A stretch of 64,000 nucleotides of DNA from Haloechinothrix halophila YIM 93223 (GTDB lineage Bacteria > Actinomycetota > Actinomycetes > Mycobacteriales > Pseudonocardiaceae), in assembly GCF_000504245.1 (NCBI RefSeq), contig NZ_KI632509.1, forward strand, positions 5,421,502 to 5,485,501. The letters run 5' to 3'. The first letter of the stretch is position 1. Every line of letters begins with the position of its first letter. This document shows, in pieces, positions 1 to 8,763 of the stretch. A program made the translations under genes and the position numbers. The notes below the pieces were generated by a model that worked only from the letters and a program-made list of their open reading frames with translations, was not told where the DNA came from and searched no databases.

Positions 1-73
1 TCCGATTTCATGTTTGAGTCGTTGGTGTCCTGAACGCTTCCGCATAACCTGCGAAGAAACGAAGGGGATCTCC

Positions 74-2170
74 ATGGGTGGAATTTCCAGACCGGTGCGT
101 GCCGCGCTGACGGCGGTGGCCGCGGCGGCCATCGCCGTCACGATGATTGACACCGGACAGGCGCCTGCGCACGCGACGACGTCGGACTTCCCGGTGCAGC
201 TCGTCACCGTCGACACGCCGACACGCGCGGACAAGGAACTGCTGCAAACCCTCGGGCTCGACCTGACCGAACACGCCGGTCACGACTTCATCGAGGTCGT
301 GCTGCACAGCGCCGAGGAAGAGGACGCGCTCCGTGAAGCCGGTCTGACCTGGGACGTCCGCATTTCCGACCTGGCGATGCGCACCGCGGAAGTCAATCAG
401 ATCAACGAGGAGTACGCGGCGTCGACCGAGGAGTCACCGCTGCCGAGCGGCCGGACGACGTATCGCACACTGGCCGATTACAACACCGACATGACGAAGC
501 TGGCCGAGATGCGGCCGGACATCGTCAAGGAATTCGAGCTGCCGCACACCTCACTCGAGGGCAAGACCGTGCGCGGCATCGAGATCAGCCGCGACGTCCA
601 CGAAGCGGAGGACGGCAGGCCGGTGTTCGCCATCATGGGCCTGCATCACGCGCGCGAATGGCCATCCGGCGAGTTGACCATGGAGTTCGCCTACGACCTC
701 GTCACCAACTACGGCAGCGACCAGCGGATCACCAACCTGCTCGACAAGGCCCGCGTGCTGGTCGTCCCGGTGACCAACCCGGACGGCTTCGAGAAGTCGA
801 TCAACGACGGCCTGCTGCTCGACCTGCGTGAGCTGGACGACGGTGGACTGGTGTCGATCCTCGGCACGCCGGGCAACGCCTACAAGCGCAAGAACTGCCG
901 CATGCTCGACGGCCAGGAGCCACTGGCTGGCGAGTGTGCCGCGGCGACGAGCAACGGCGGCTTCGGCGTCGGCATCGACACCAACCGCAACTACGGCGGC
1001 CTGTGGGGTGGCCCTGGTGCGGGCACGGAGTTCTTCGGGCCGACCTACCGGGGACCGGCACCGTTCTCCGAGCCAGAAACGCAGAACATCCGCGAGATGG
1101 TCAGCAGCAAGCAGGTGACCACGCTGATCACCAACCACACGTTCTCGAACCTGGTGCTGCGGCCCAACGGCGTCAAGCCGGACACCATCGGCCCGGACGG
1201 CAACCCGATCGGGCAGCCGCACGACGAGGAAGCCATGAAGGCGCTCGGCGCGAAGATGGCCGCGCAGAACGGCTACCGCAACATCCACGGCTGGGAGCTC
1301 TACGACACCACCGGCACCACGGAGGACTGGTCGTACAACGCCACCGGCGGCTTCGGCTACACCTTCGAGATCGGTGAGCACGAGTTCCACCCGCCCTACC
1401 CTGAGGTCGTCGACGAGTACGTCGGCGCGGGCGAGCACGAGGGCAAGGGCAATCGGGAGGCGTTCCTGATCGCGCTGGAGAACGCCATCGACCCGCAGGC
1501 GCACTCGGTCATCGCGGGCAAGGCACCGGCCGGTGCGACGCTGCGGCTGACGAAGTCGTTCGCGACGCCGACCTGGGAGTCGTCCATTTCGGACACGATC
1601 GAGACGACGATGCGGGTCGGTGAGAAGGGCAAGTTCGAATGGCACGTCAACCCGTCGACGCGGCCGATCGTGATGGACAGGCAGTACGAGGTGCTGGCCG
1701 AGGAGCCGCTGCGCTCGGAGAGCTTCGAGGGCACCACTCCGGCGCCGACCGAGCACGTCGACCACGAGTTCACCGTGACGGAGTCCGATGTGGACCTGCT
1801 TGAGGTGAAGCTGGACTGGGCGACGCCGGACGACATGGACCTCGAGGTCTACTACCGCGAGGCCGACGGCAGCCTCACCCAGGTCGCCTCGTCCGGTCAG
1901 TTCGTCGGCGAGAAAGAGCGGGCGCTGGTGCAGCAGCCGCAGCAGGGCACCTACGTGTTCCGCGTGATCAACTACGCCTCGACGGCGCCGAGCTACACGG
2001 TGACCGGCTCGCTGTACGCGACCGAATCGGAGACCGTGCCGAGGCAGCTGATCGAGAACTACACGCTGACCTGCGAGAAGGACGGCCAGGTGCTGGAGCA
2101 GATCCCGGTCGTCGTCGACCGGGGCCAGCAGGTGAAGGCGAAGCTGCGCGACTGCCTCTCCCGCTGGTGA
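74..2170 (+). CDS. Secreted zinc carboxypeptidase, M14 family
   Basis: This is a 698-residue exported metallocarboxypeptidase, expected to trim C-terminal residues from peptides outside the cell. A signal peptide (about residues 1-34, ending PAHA) is followed by a propeptide-like segment. The M14 domain (about 125-490) shows HAREW at 192-196 (HxxE zinc ligands), the substrate-binding DTNRNYG motif, the third zinc His in TNHTF and the catalytic Glu in YTFEIGEHEF. The C-terminal part (about 520-698) looks like a beta-sandwich of the pre-peptidase C-terminal type. ATG 74 is chosen because GAAGGGGA lies just upstream and the signal peptide starts there; the frame is open further upstream. Exact substrate specificity cannot be read from the sequence. 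Confidence 0.9.
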   Translation: MGGISRPVRAALTAVAAAAIAVTMIDTGQAPAHATTSDFPVQLVTVDTPTRADKELLQTLGLDLTEHAGHDFIEVVLHSAEEEDALREAGLTWDVRISDLAMRTAEVNQINEEYAASTEESPLPSGRTTYRTLADYNTDMTKLAEMRPDIVKEFELPHTSLEGKTVRGIEISRDVHEAEDGRPVFAIMGLHHAREWPSGELTMEFAYDLVTNYGSDQRITNLLDKARVLVVPVTNPDGFEKSINDGLLLDLRELDDGGLVSILGTPGNAYKRKNCRMLDGQEPLAGECAAATSNGGFGVGIDTNRNYGGLWGGPGAGTEFFGPTYRGPAPFSEPETQNIREMVSSKQVTTLITNHTFSNLVLRPNGVKPDTIGPDGNPIGQPHDEEAMKALGAKMAAQNGYRNIHGWELYDTTGTTEDWSYNATGGFGYTFEIGEHEFHPPYPEVVDEYVGAGEHEGKGNREAFLIALENAIDPQAHSVIAGKAPAGATLRLTKSFATPTWESSISDTIETTMRVGEKGKFEWHVNPSTRPIVMDRQYEVLAEEPLRSESFEGTTPAPTEHVDHEFTVTESDVDLLEVKLDWATPDDMDLEVYYREADGSLTQVASSGQFVGEKERALVQQPQQGTYVFRVINYASTAPSYTVTGSLYATESETVPRQLIENYTLTCEKDGQVLEQIPVVVDRGQQVKAKLRDCLSRW

Positions 2171-2173
2171 TCA

Positions 2174-2220
2174 CCGAAGGCCATCGGCACACTGCCCCTC
2201 GGTGTGCCGATGGCCTTCGG
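2174..2220 (+). terminator. Perfect 18-bp hairpin, terminator of the carboxypeptidase gene
   Basis: Perfect inverted repeat with arms 2174-2191 (CCGAAGGCCATCGGCACA) and 2203-2220 and an 11-nt loop, starting four bases after the stop codon. No U-tract follows, as is common for actinobacterial hairpin terminators. Confidence 0.8.
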
Positions 2221-2230
2221 CAACCGCAAC

Positions 2231-2284
2231 GTGGATCTTGATGCGTTGTGGCGATACGGATCGCCACAACGCATCAAGATCCAC
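2231..2284. repeat. 54-bp perfect palindrome, copy 1 of a dispersed element
   Basis: Two 24-bp arms (2231-2254 and 2261-2284) are exact reverse complements around a 6-nt loop TACGGA. A second, degraded copy of the same length lies at 50092-50145 with 43 of 54 bases identical by my count. Both copies sit between convergent genes, suggesting a REP-like element or a bidirectional terminator. Confidence 0.75.
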
Positions 2285-2320
2285 GTCATCTCGGCACGAC
2301 GGCGCCGCCGCTACGACGTC

Positions 2321-2650
2321 CTACGACAGCCAGAACCACCAGAGCGTGATCGTGGCGATCGTCAGCGCGCCGACCACGCCGATGAAGGCCAGCAGGCCCC
2401 GTGTCCGATCCGCCAGGACCGCCGCGGCGACGGCGAAGACGGCGGCGACGACGTGACCCGCCAGGACCACGCCGCCAGGACCACGCACACCGAACTCCGG
2501 CGCGAACGCCGTCAGCGCGAACAACGCGATAGCGAGCAGCATGAGCCCCGCGGACACGGCGCCAGCCAAGCCGCGCCAGAACCCGCCCGCACGGACATCG
2601 CCCTGCGGCTCATACATCGGCCACTCCCGCTCGGCCGTCATCGCACCCAT
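2321..2650 (-). CDS. Small membrane protein, unknown function
   Basis: This is a 109-residue protein with three hydrophobic segments (roughly residues 28-48, 60-79 and 87-108) and a tail rich in Trp. I do not recognise the family. The start at 2650 is preferred because GGAG lies six bases upstream; a second ATG at 2641 would give 106 residues. It is convergent with the carboxypeptidase gene and the palindrome at 2231-2284 lies between them. MarC is the next gene on the same strand upstream, 80 bp away, so the two may be co-transcribed. Hydropathy and lack of antisense competition support it as real. Confidence 0.65.
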   Translation of the reverse strand: MGAMTAEREWPMYEPQGDVRAGGFWRGLAGAVSAGLMLLAIALFALTAFAPEFGVRGPGGVVLAGHVVAAVFAVAAAVLADRTRGLLAFIGVVGALTIATITLWWFWLS

Positions 2651-2730
2651 TCCCCGCTCCACCCCCATCCGGTTCGGCACGCAAGCGTAACGGCCCCCGT
2701 GACGCCTCCGGCACGGGCACGCCGACGACT

Positions 2731-3351
2731 CTAGCCGCCCGCGATGAACCCGCGCACCGAATCGGCGACAAGCTGCACAGCGATCGCGGCGAGCAGCAGA
2801 CCCGCGACCTTCGCGACCAGCGTGATGCCGCTTTCCTTGATCAGCCGGATCACCACGCTCGCGTACCGCAGGGACAGGAACAGTGCCAGGTGCACCAGCA
2901 GGATCGCCGCCGCGATGGCGAGGTACGCGCCGATGTCGCCACTGGCCTCCCGCACGAACACGATGGTCGCCGCGATCGCGCCAGGCCCGGCGAGCAGCGG
3001 CGTGCCGAGCGGCACCAGCGCGACGTTGACGTCTTCTGCCGCCTCCGGTGTCGCGCTCTCCCGTCCGGTCAGCAGGTCGAGCGCGACCAGCAACAGCAAC
3101 AGCCCGCCGGCGCCCTGCAGTGCGGGAATACCGATACCGAGGTAGGTCAGGATCGCCTGGCCTGCTACCGCGAAAACCGTGATGACCAGCAACGACACCA
3201 ACACTGCCTGCCGGGCCGCCTTCGCCCGTGCCGACGGGGCACGCCGCCCGGTGAGGCTGAGGAACACCGGAACCGTGCCGGTCGGATCCATGATGACCAG
3301 CAACGTGACCGTCGCCGACAGGAAGACGCCGGCGTCGAAGTACTCGCTCAC
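2731..3351 (-). CDS. marC: MarC family integral membrane protein
   Basis: This 206-residue, six-helix membrane protein belongs to the MarC/UPF0056 family (usual length about 200-220). The N-terminal helix carries the typical MDPTGTVPVFLSL stretch, and the mid-protein segment PLGTPLLAGPGAIA matches the second conserved motif. The family was once linked to multiple antibiotic resistance in E. coli, but that link was withdrawn and the substrate is unknown. GTG at 3351 overlaps the stop of the upstream PHP gene by four bases (GTGA), so the two are translationally coupled. Confidence 0.88.
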   Translation of the reverse strand: MSEYFDAGVFLSATVTLLVIMDPTGTVPVFLSLTGRRAPSARAKAARQAVLVSLLVITVFAVAGQAILTYLGIGIPALQGAGGLLLLLVALDLLTGRESATPEAAEDVNVALVPLGTPLLAGPGAIAATIVFVREASGDIGAYLAIAAAILLVHLALFLSLRYASVVIRLIKESGITLVAKVAGLLLAAIAVQLVADSVRGFIAGG

Positions 3352-4223
3352 CCGGCCACCCCCGCCACGATCTCACAGCCGCTCGCTCGCGAGACCAGGT
3401 CGACGAACACGTCGGGATCGGTCGTCTCCGCGCCGATCGGGATGTCCTTGTTCGTGCCGTGGTAGTCGCTGGACCCGGTGGGCAGCAGGTCCAGCTCATC
3501 CGCGAGCGCCCGCAGCTTCTCACGGGTCGGCTGATCGTGGTTGGGGTGGGCGACCTCGATGCCGGTGAGCCCGTGCGCGGCCATCTCCGCGATGGTCGAC
3601 AGGCTCACCGTCGGCCCGCGCTCGTACGCGAGCGGATGCGCGAGCACGGTGACACCGCCCGCGTCGTTGATCATGTCGATTGCCCGCATCACGGGCGTGT
3701 CGCCGCGCGGCACGTAGTATCCCCGCCCGCTGCCGAGGTAGGTCGCGAACGCCTCGTCGACGCTGCGCGCCAGGCCCGCGTCCACCAGTGCCCGCGCCAG
3801 GTGCGGACGTCCGGCCGGCGCGTCGGCTGGCAGCGCGCCGAGCAGTTCGTCGGGATCGATGGGGACGCCATCCTCGGCCATCCGCTCCGCCATCCACCGC
3901 AGCCTGCTGCGCCGCTCCGCGCGGAGTCTGCTTTGCTCCGCGACGACGCTCTCGGCGTCCGGATCGAACAGGTACGCGAGCAAGTGCACGCTGATCGGCC
4001 TGCCTCTGCCGTTGTCGGACACGCAGGACAACTCGGCGCCGGGCACGAGCGTCATGCCGACAGGCAACGCCGCGCTGGCCTCCCGCCAGCCCGCCGTGGT
4101 GTCGTGGTCGGTGATCGCGAGGACGTCGAGACCGGCGTCAGCGGCGGCACCAACCAGCGCTGTCGGACTGTCGGTGCCGTCGGACGCGGTGGAGTGCGTA
4201 TGCAGGTCGATGCGAAGACTCAC
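3348..4223 (-). CDS. PHP domain metal-dependent phosphoesterase
   Basis: This 291-residue protein is a PHP phosphoesterase of the YciV/Rnm type. It begins with the diagnostic IDLHTHSTASDGT motif, followed by AITDHDTTAG, a Glu-containing PGAELSC strand, VLAHP and a terminal SDYHG metal site. Relatives hydrolyse 3',5'-nucleoside bisphosphates or trim RNA 5' ends; I infer one of these activities. The GTG start at 4223 has no ribosome site, and GACACT lies seven bases upstream, compatible with a leaderless mRNA. It is the first gene of a pair with marC. An alternative is a generic histidinol-phosphatase-like enzyme, but that family is usually shorter. Confidence 0.85.
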   Translation of the reverse strand: MSLRIDLHTHSTASDGTDSPTALVGAAADAGLDVLAITDHDTTAGWREASAALPVGMTLVPGAELSCVSDNGRGRPISVHLLAYLFDPDAESVVAEQSRLRAERRSRLRWMAERMAEDGVPIDPDELLGALPADAPAGRPHLARALVDAGLARSVDEAFATYLGSGRGYYVPRGDTPVMRAIDMINDAGGVTVLAHPLAYERGPTVSLSTIAEMAAHGLTGIEVAHPNHDQPTREKLRALADELDLLPTGSSDYHGTNKDIPIGAETTDPDVFVDLVSRASGCEIVAGVAG

Positions 4224-4256
4224 AACGACCAGTGTCGCTGATGCGGTCCCGTGCTA

Positions 4257-4823
4257 TCACTTCACGGCACGCTTACCCCGCGCCGCCCGCTGCGCCTTGA
4301 TCATCGAGAACCGCTCGGCCTGGGCTTTCTTGTCGCCGAAGACCAGTTCCGAGATGGTGTCGTAGAACTGTTCCGGTTTGGGCAAGTAGTCGATGTGATT
4401 CAGAGCTTGGATCTGACCGGCCGACTCGACGATGATGGTGCCGTAGCCCAGCATCCTGCCGGCAGCGGTCCGCTTGTAGGTGAGGTCGGTGACCTTGCTA
4501 ATGGGCATCATCAAGACTTTCGTCGTGAAAATGCCCTTGGTCATGATGAACCGTTTGTCGGTGACGACGAGAGTCTCGACCCACCACTCCATCACGATCC
4601 AGATGAACCGCAGGATGACCAGCAACGCCGCGTACCAGAGCACGTTCTGCAGCACCCACAGCGATGGGGGCAGCAGATACGACACCATCACCGCGATGGC
4701 GAGCAGGGCAGCCGTCTCGAAGCTGTCCCACAGCAGCGTGGCCCAGTGCCGTCTGATCCTGATCACACGGCGTTCGGTATCGAGCAGATACTCGTCCGGA
4801 TCGCGCGGCGCGAAGAGACTCAA
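4257..4823 (-). CDS. Membrane protein with bacterial PH domain
   Basis: This is a 188-residue protein with two transmembrane helices (about residues 36-52 and 59-76) followed by a bacterial PH (bPH2, YdbT-like) domain, recognisable from VVTDKRFIMTKG, the KVTDLTYKRT strand and GYGTIIVESAG. It probably sits on the inner face of the membrane; the family function is poorly known. The only sensible start is TTG 4823. A 54-residue membrane peptide is encoded 10 bp upstream on the same strand, so the two likely share an mRNA. Confidence 0.8.
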   Translation of the reverse strand: MSLFAPRDPDEYLLDTERRVIRIRRHWATLLWDSFETAALLAIAVMVSYLLPPSLWVLQNVLWYAALLVILRFIWIVMEWWVETLVVTDKRFIMTKGIFTTKVLMMPISKVTDLTYKRTAAGRMLGYGTIIVESAGQIQALNHIDYLPKPEQFYDTISELVFGDKKAQAERFSMIKAQRAARGKRAVK

Positions 4824-4833
4824 TGCGACACCG

Positions 4834-4998
4834 TTAGGCTTGGAACACGTTGCTGACGAATGTGATCAGCGACTCGGCTGCGTCTCTGAGCATGCCGAGA
4901 ATGTTCTGTACGAGGGCGGCTGAAGTTCCTGGCTGCGTGATGACGAAAAACAGCACGAGTAAGGTACCGGCCACGATGGCCAACTTCTTCACGTCCAC
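4834..4998 (-). CDS. 54-residue single-span membrane peptide
   Basis: A short open frame from GTG 4998 to TAA 4834 encodes MDVKKLAIVAGTLLVLFFVI and then an amphipathic tail ending NVFQA. It has one N-terminal transmembrane helix preceded by two lysines. It lies 10 bp upstream of the PH-domain membrane gene on the same strand and reads as a proper membrane peptide rather than a shadow frame. No strong ribosome site is visible; GGAG lies about 20 bases upstream. The function is unknown. Confidence 0.6.
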   Translation of the reverse strand: MDVKKLAIVAGTLLVLFFVITQPGTSAALVQNILGMLRDAAESLITFVSNVFQA

Positions 4999-5140
4999 GA
5001 CGATCAGACCCCGTCTCTCCGTAGTACCTGTGGGCTAACCACTATTCGTTGTACCGCACTGAGCGCTGAGAACCGAGCAAAGTCCCGCGCTTGGGGCAGC
5101 ACTCAACGGATATGCTACCGAACAACTACTCTCTGTGGCT

Positions 5141-5563
5141 ATGCCTCGTGAGCAATCCATGGTCCGTTGTGTTGGCGGCATCGTCCACGATGCCACCGGC
5201 AGGATCCTGCTGGTGCGGCGGGGCCATCCCCCGGCGACCGGCAAATGGTCGCTGCCAGGCGGCAGGCTGCTCGCGGGTGAGTCGCTGACCGACGCTGTGG
5301 TTCGTGAGCTGCGAGAAGAGACCGGACTGACGGTCCAGCCACGCTCGCTTGCCGGGATCGTCACACGCGGCCGGTACGAGATCCATGACTACTTCTGCAC
5401 GGTCGTCACCGGTGCGCTGCGAGCCGGTGACGACGCCGCCGACGCGCGATGGATTGACCGGGATGACTACGACGCTCTCGACCGAAATGACGACCTCGTC
5501 GACGGGCTGACCACAACGCTACGTAACTGGCGGGCGCTCCCGACCGGACCACGACCGACCTGA
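5141..5563 (+). CDS. Nudix hydrolase
   Basis: This 140-residue Nudix enzyme hydrolyses a nucleoside diphosphate linked to another moiety. The Nudix box is complete: the GGRLLAGES stretch leads into REL-REETGL at about residues 40-63, with the metal-binding Glu pair intact. The residues following it (GRYEIHDYFCTVV) resemble MutT/ADP-ribose pyrophosphatase relatives, so substrate is uncertain. ATG 5141 is preferred to GTG 5135 because TACTCT at 5127-5132 could act as a -10 for a leaderless mRNA and no ribosome site exists. It is transcribed alone, divergent from the 54-residue peptide gene. Confidence 0.85.
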   Translation: MPREQSMVRCVGGIVHDATGRILLVRRGHPPATGKWSLPGGRLLAGESLTDAVVRELREETGLTVQPRSLAGIVTRGRYEIHDYFCTVVTGALRAGDDAADARWIDRDDYDALDRNDDLVDGLTTTLRNWRALPTGPRPT

Positions 5564-5743
5564 ACGGCCCTGCGGCCGGCCTGCGATCACGACACTGTGG
5601 TGCTTCTCACGCCACCGAGTGTCGCCATTTCGTGTGACAGGACGAGTTCTGCCGGGCGTAGCTGGCGGGATACACATGGTCGTGACCCGACGAACACCGA
5701 GTGACGCGGCGCGCGGAGGTCGACGCCGGCCGGCCAGCGCGCC

Positions 5744-6847
5744 TCAGTCGAGCCAGGCCATCCGGCCACCGTGCAGGTCGGTGGTAGCCAGCACCGTCAC
5801 GTCGGGCTTGCCGCCAGACCAGCTTGCGATGCTGAGCACCCCGAACCGCGACTGTCCCGCCCCCGGCGTCAGATCGTCGCGGCCGGGCAACACCTCGGCG
5901 AGGCCCACGTCGTATGGCTCGTGGCTGACCCACCACAGCGGGCGCTGCTCGGCCAACGCCGCCAGCGCCGCGACGTACGCCGTGCGGCCCTGCGCGCCCA
6001 TGTGCGCCATGGTGTTGCTGTTCATGACCACCAACGGCGCGTCGGACGGCAACCGTTCCGCCACCGAGGCGAGGTCGGTCGCGCCGTCACCGGCGACGAC
6101 CTCCTGCGGGTTCTTGGCCTGGGCAGCCGCGGCGGTACGCAGCAGCCGGACGCGTTCCGGCTGGTCGGCCCAGATGCAGGCGTCCAGCCAGGCCAGCTCA
6201 TCCTCGTCGGAGAGGTCCACCGGCGCGGGGTCGAGTCCCAGGCGCTCGCCGAGCGGCAGCTTCTTCCTCGGCCCGCTGAACCCTGGCCCTTCGACCGCGC
6301 AGTGCAACCCGACGGCGGTCTTGGTCGGTCCTGCCGTGAACTGCTCGCCGCCGTCGCAGTGGTAGCGGTAGCCGAACTTGTCCAGTCCGAGCAACAGCCC
6401 AGCACACGCGCCGACCTCGATGAGGCCAAGCGTGCCCTTGGCCTGCTTCGCCACCACGCTCAACGCCGGATACAGCAGCGTCGCGCGCTGGACGTCGTTA
6501 TTGCGGACGGTGCACGACGTCAGCAGCTCCCGTGCCCGATCGGCGCGCTCCAGCAGGAAGGTGCGGAACATCGGCCAGGTCTCCGCGTCGACGCCGTCGA
6601 ACCCGCCGAGCGTCGGGTAATACCTGGTCAACGGGTGGATCGGGTCGGCCTGCAGCAGCCGGTGCGCCACCGCGAGCAGCAGCTCGCCGTCCGGCTCGGG
6701 CGCGTCAGCGAGCAGGCCAGCGACCTCGTCGTCTTCTGCTGCCTTGCTGGCGAGGTGGGTGTACAGCGGCGAGGCCCCCTCGGCACGGCCGGCGAAGTCC
6801 GCCAGGCCGCGCCGAGCCGCCTCGAGGCTGTGAGCTGGGCTATTCAT
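5744..6847 (-). CDS. DUF2332 family protein
   Basis: This 367-residue soluble protein matches the actinobacterial DUF2332 family. Landmarks are LTRYYPTLGG, the glycine-rich IEVGACAGLLLG turn near residue 145 that resembles an SAM-binding loop, and WWVSHEPYD near the C-terminus. Its biochemical role is unknown; a methyltransferase-like fold is my inference. ATG 6847 overlaps the stop codon of the upstream MaoC gene (ATGAATAG), so translation is probably coupled. The frame is also open further upstream, but that stretch is a shadow of the MaoC gene. Confidence 0.82.
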   Translation of the reverse strand: MNSPAHSLEAARRGLADFAGRAEGASPLYTHLASKAAEDDEVAGLLADAPEPDGELLLAVAHRLLQADPIHPLTRYYPTLGGFDGVDAETWPMFRTFLLERADRARELLTSCTVRNNDVQRATLLYPALSVVAKQAKGTLGLIEVGACAGLLLGLDKFGYRYHCDGGEQFTAGPTKTAVGLHCAVEGPGFSGPRKKLPLGERLGLDPAPVDLSDEDELAWLDACIWADQPERVRLLRTAAAAQAKNPQEVVAGDGATDLASVAERLPSDAPLVVMNSNTMAHMGAQGRTAYVAALAALAEQRPLWWVSHEPYDVGLAEVLPGRDDLTPGAGQSRFGVLSIASWSGGKPDVTVLATTDLHGGRMAWLD

Positions 6848-7343
6848 GGGGCACTGGGCGCCCGGGCTGCTCGCCACCGCGCGCATCGCCGTAGGACTGC
6901 TTGGGCACCATGACCTTGCGCCGGAACACGCAGACGACCGTGCCGTCCTGGTTGTACCCGCGGGTCTCGACGTACACGACGCCCCGGTCGTCCTTGGACT
7001 TCGACGGCGTCTTGTCCAGCACCTCGGTCTCGCCGTAGATGGTGTCGCCGTGGAACGTCGGCTTGACGTGCTTGAGCGACTCCACCTCGAGGTTGGCGAT
7101 GGCCTTGCCGGAGACGTCAGCGACGGACATGCCGAGCAGCAACGAGTAGATGTAGTTGCCGACGACGACGTTCTTGCCAAAGTCGGTGGTCTCGGCCGCG
7201 TAGTGGCTGTCCATGTGCAGCGGATGGTGGTTCATGGTGAGTAGGCAAAACAGGTGGTCGTCGTACTCGGTCACCGTCTTGCCAGGCCAGTGCTTGTACA
7301 CCGCGCCGACCTCGAACTCCTCGAAATAGCGGCCGAACTGCAC
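6840..7343 (-). CDS. MaoC-like hot-dog dehydratase
   Basis: This 167-residue single hot-dog protein belongs to the MaoC/(R)-hydratase group, which adds water to enoyl-CoA thioesters. The active-site segment TMNHHPLHMDSHYA carries the expected His, and GNYIYSLLLGMS and VKPTFHGDTIYGETEV match family motifs, closest in memory to mesaconyl-CoA or methylmalyl-CoA dehydratase-type proteins. GTG 7343 is chosen because AGGAGG sits seven bases upstream (7351-7356). It is coupled to the DUF2332 gene downstream. The precise CoA substrate is not determinable here. Confidence 0.83.
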   Translation of the reverse strand: MQFGRYFEEFEVGAVYKHWPGKTVTEYDDHLFCLLTMNHHPLHMDSHYAAETTDFGKNVVVGNYIYSLLLGMSVADVSGKAIANLEVESLKHVKPTFHGDTIYGETEVLDKTPSKSKDDRGVVYVETRGYNQDGTVVCVFRRKVMVPKQSYGDARGGEQPGRPVPHE

Positions 7344-7595
7344 TCTCGCTCCTCCTTGTGTCGCGCGAGCAACGTCCGTGCGAAGATCACACGGGGTCAC
7401 CCGCTGTCGGCACCCGCCTGTCTCTGCCAGACATCATGCACTGTGGCAGGAGTAGGCTCGATGATCGGTGCCCATGAAATGCCGAAGAGACCGAAAGCGG
7501 GCCGACGAGATACCGTCGCTGGCCTAGGCGTCGGGACGTTTTCGGTCACCGTGGTATTTGCCGACACAGTAACGAGGAGTGCGGTTGGAGGGAGT

Positions 7596-8684
7596 ATGGC
7601 GGCGATTCGTCCGTTCGGCGGCCTGCGCGGTCGCGGTTACGGCCGGTCACGAACACCCGCGCGGCAGCCGGATCCCGTCCCGCTCTCCGCGTCCGTCGTT
7701 GACTGCGGGGTCTATGTCGACGGCGAGCGACTCCCTGGCAAGTGGGCGCACGGTGACGCGATCGCCGAAGCCCGTGCGCGGGACAACGCGTTCGTCTGGA
7801 TCGGGCTACACGAACCGGACTCCGCACAAATCCAGGGCATAGCGGATAACTTCGGTCTGCACGAGCTGGCCGTCGAGGATGCGGTCCACGCGCATCAGCG
7901 CCCCAAGCTCGACCGCTACGAAGACACGCTGTTCATGGTGCTCAAGACGGTGCGCTACATCGCGCACGAGTCCCCGACGACGGCCAACGAGATCGTCGAG
8001 ACCGGCGAGCTGATGGCCTTTCTCGGCAAGGACTTCATCGTGACGGTGCGTCACGGCCAGCACTCCGGGCTTGCCCGGCTGCGCAGGGAACTGGACAACG
8101 ACCCCGAACGGCTGCGACTCGGACCGTCGTCGGTGCTGCACGCCATCGCGGACACCGTCGTCGACCACTACCTCGACGTTTCAGAGCGCATCGAGCACGA
8201 CATCGACGATATGGAAGCCGAGGTGTTCGCGCCGAGGTCGCTGGTCACCGCGGAGCAGATTTACCTGATGAAGCGCGAGGTGCTGGAACTGCGGCGGGCA
8301 GTACTACCGCTGGCCACCCCACTGCGGCGACTGGCCGAGGGCTACAGCCGCCTCGTGCCGGAGGACGTGCGCTCGTACTTCCGCGACGTCGACGATCACC
8401 TCACCACGGTGTCCGAGCGCATCGGCAGCGCGAACGAACTGCTGACCACGCTGGTTGACGCCACGGTCGCGAAGATCTCACTGCAGCAGAACGTCGACAT
8501 GCGCAAGATCACCGCGTGGGCGGCGATGTTCGCCGTGCCAACCGCGATCGCGGGGATCTACGGGATGAACTTCGAGTACATGCCCGAACTGCAATGGCGC
8601 TACGGCTACCCCGCTGTGCTCATCGGCATCGCGATGTTCTGCTACCTGCTGTTCCGCGTCTTCCGCAGAAACCACTGGTTGTAG
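7596..8684 (+). CDS. corA: Magnesium/cobalt transporter CorA
   Basis: This 362-residue protein is a CorA-type divalent cation channel of the inner membrane. A long acidic and helical cytoplasmic domain is followed by two C-terminal transmembrane helices. The signature GMN is present in the stretch GIYGMNFEYMPEL at the end of the first helix, and the protein ends in basic residues (FRRNHWL), as usual. ATG 7596 has GGAGG four bases upstream. The gene converges on the sugar ABC transporter operon with a 14-bp hairpin between, the same neighbour relationship as corA and sugABC in M. tuberculosis (recalled, not checked). Confidence 0.92.
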   Translation: MAAIRPFGGLRGRGYGRSRTPARQPDPVPLSASVVDCGVYVDGERLPGKWAHGDAIAEARARDNAFVWIGLHEPDSAQIQGIADNFGLHELAVEDAVHAHQRPKLDRYEDTLFMVLKTVRYIAHESPTTANEIVETGELMAFLGKDFIVTVRHGQHSGLARLRRELDNDPERLRLGPSSVLHAIADTVVDHYLDVSERIEHDIDDMEAEVFAPRSLVTAEQIYLMKREVLELRRAVLPLATPLRRLAEGYSRLVPEDVRSYFRDVDDHLTTVSERIGSANELLTTLVDATVAKISLQQNVDMRKITAWAAMFAVPTAIAGIYGMNFEYMPELQWRYGYPAVLIGIAMFCYLLFRVFRRNHWL

Positions 8685-8697
8685 CACGGCCGGGACA

Positions 8698-8746
8698 CAC
8701 CTGCCGACAGCCGACCGAGGATCAGCCCGGCCGCTGTCGGCAGGTG
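8698..8746. terminator. Bidirectional hairpin between corA and the ABC operon
   Basis: Perfect 14-bp arms CACCTGCCGACAGC (8698-8711) and GCTGTCGGCAGGTG (8733-8746) with a 21-nt loop, placed in the 79-bp gap between two convergent genes. Confidence 0.75.
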
Positions 8747-8763
8747 CACCGTCGAGGAGACGG

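Noticed and set aside
551-1765. A 404-codon ORF antisense to the carboxypeptidase gene
   Set aside because: It is Arg/Val/Asp-rich shadow sequence; the plus frame carries clear M14 motifs.
2321-3523. A 400-codon minus-strand ORF
   Set aside because: Only its last 109 codons are protein-like; the remainder is Arg-rich and overlaps marC in another frame.
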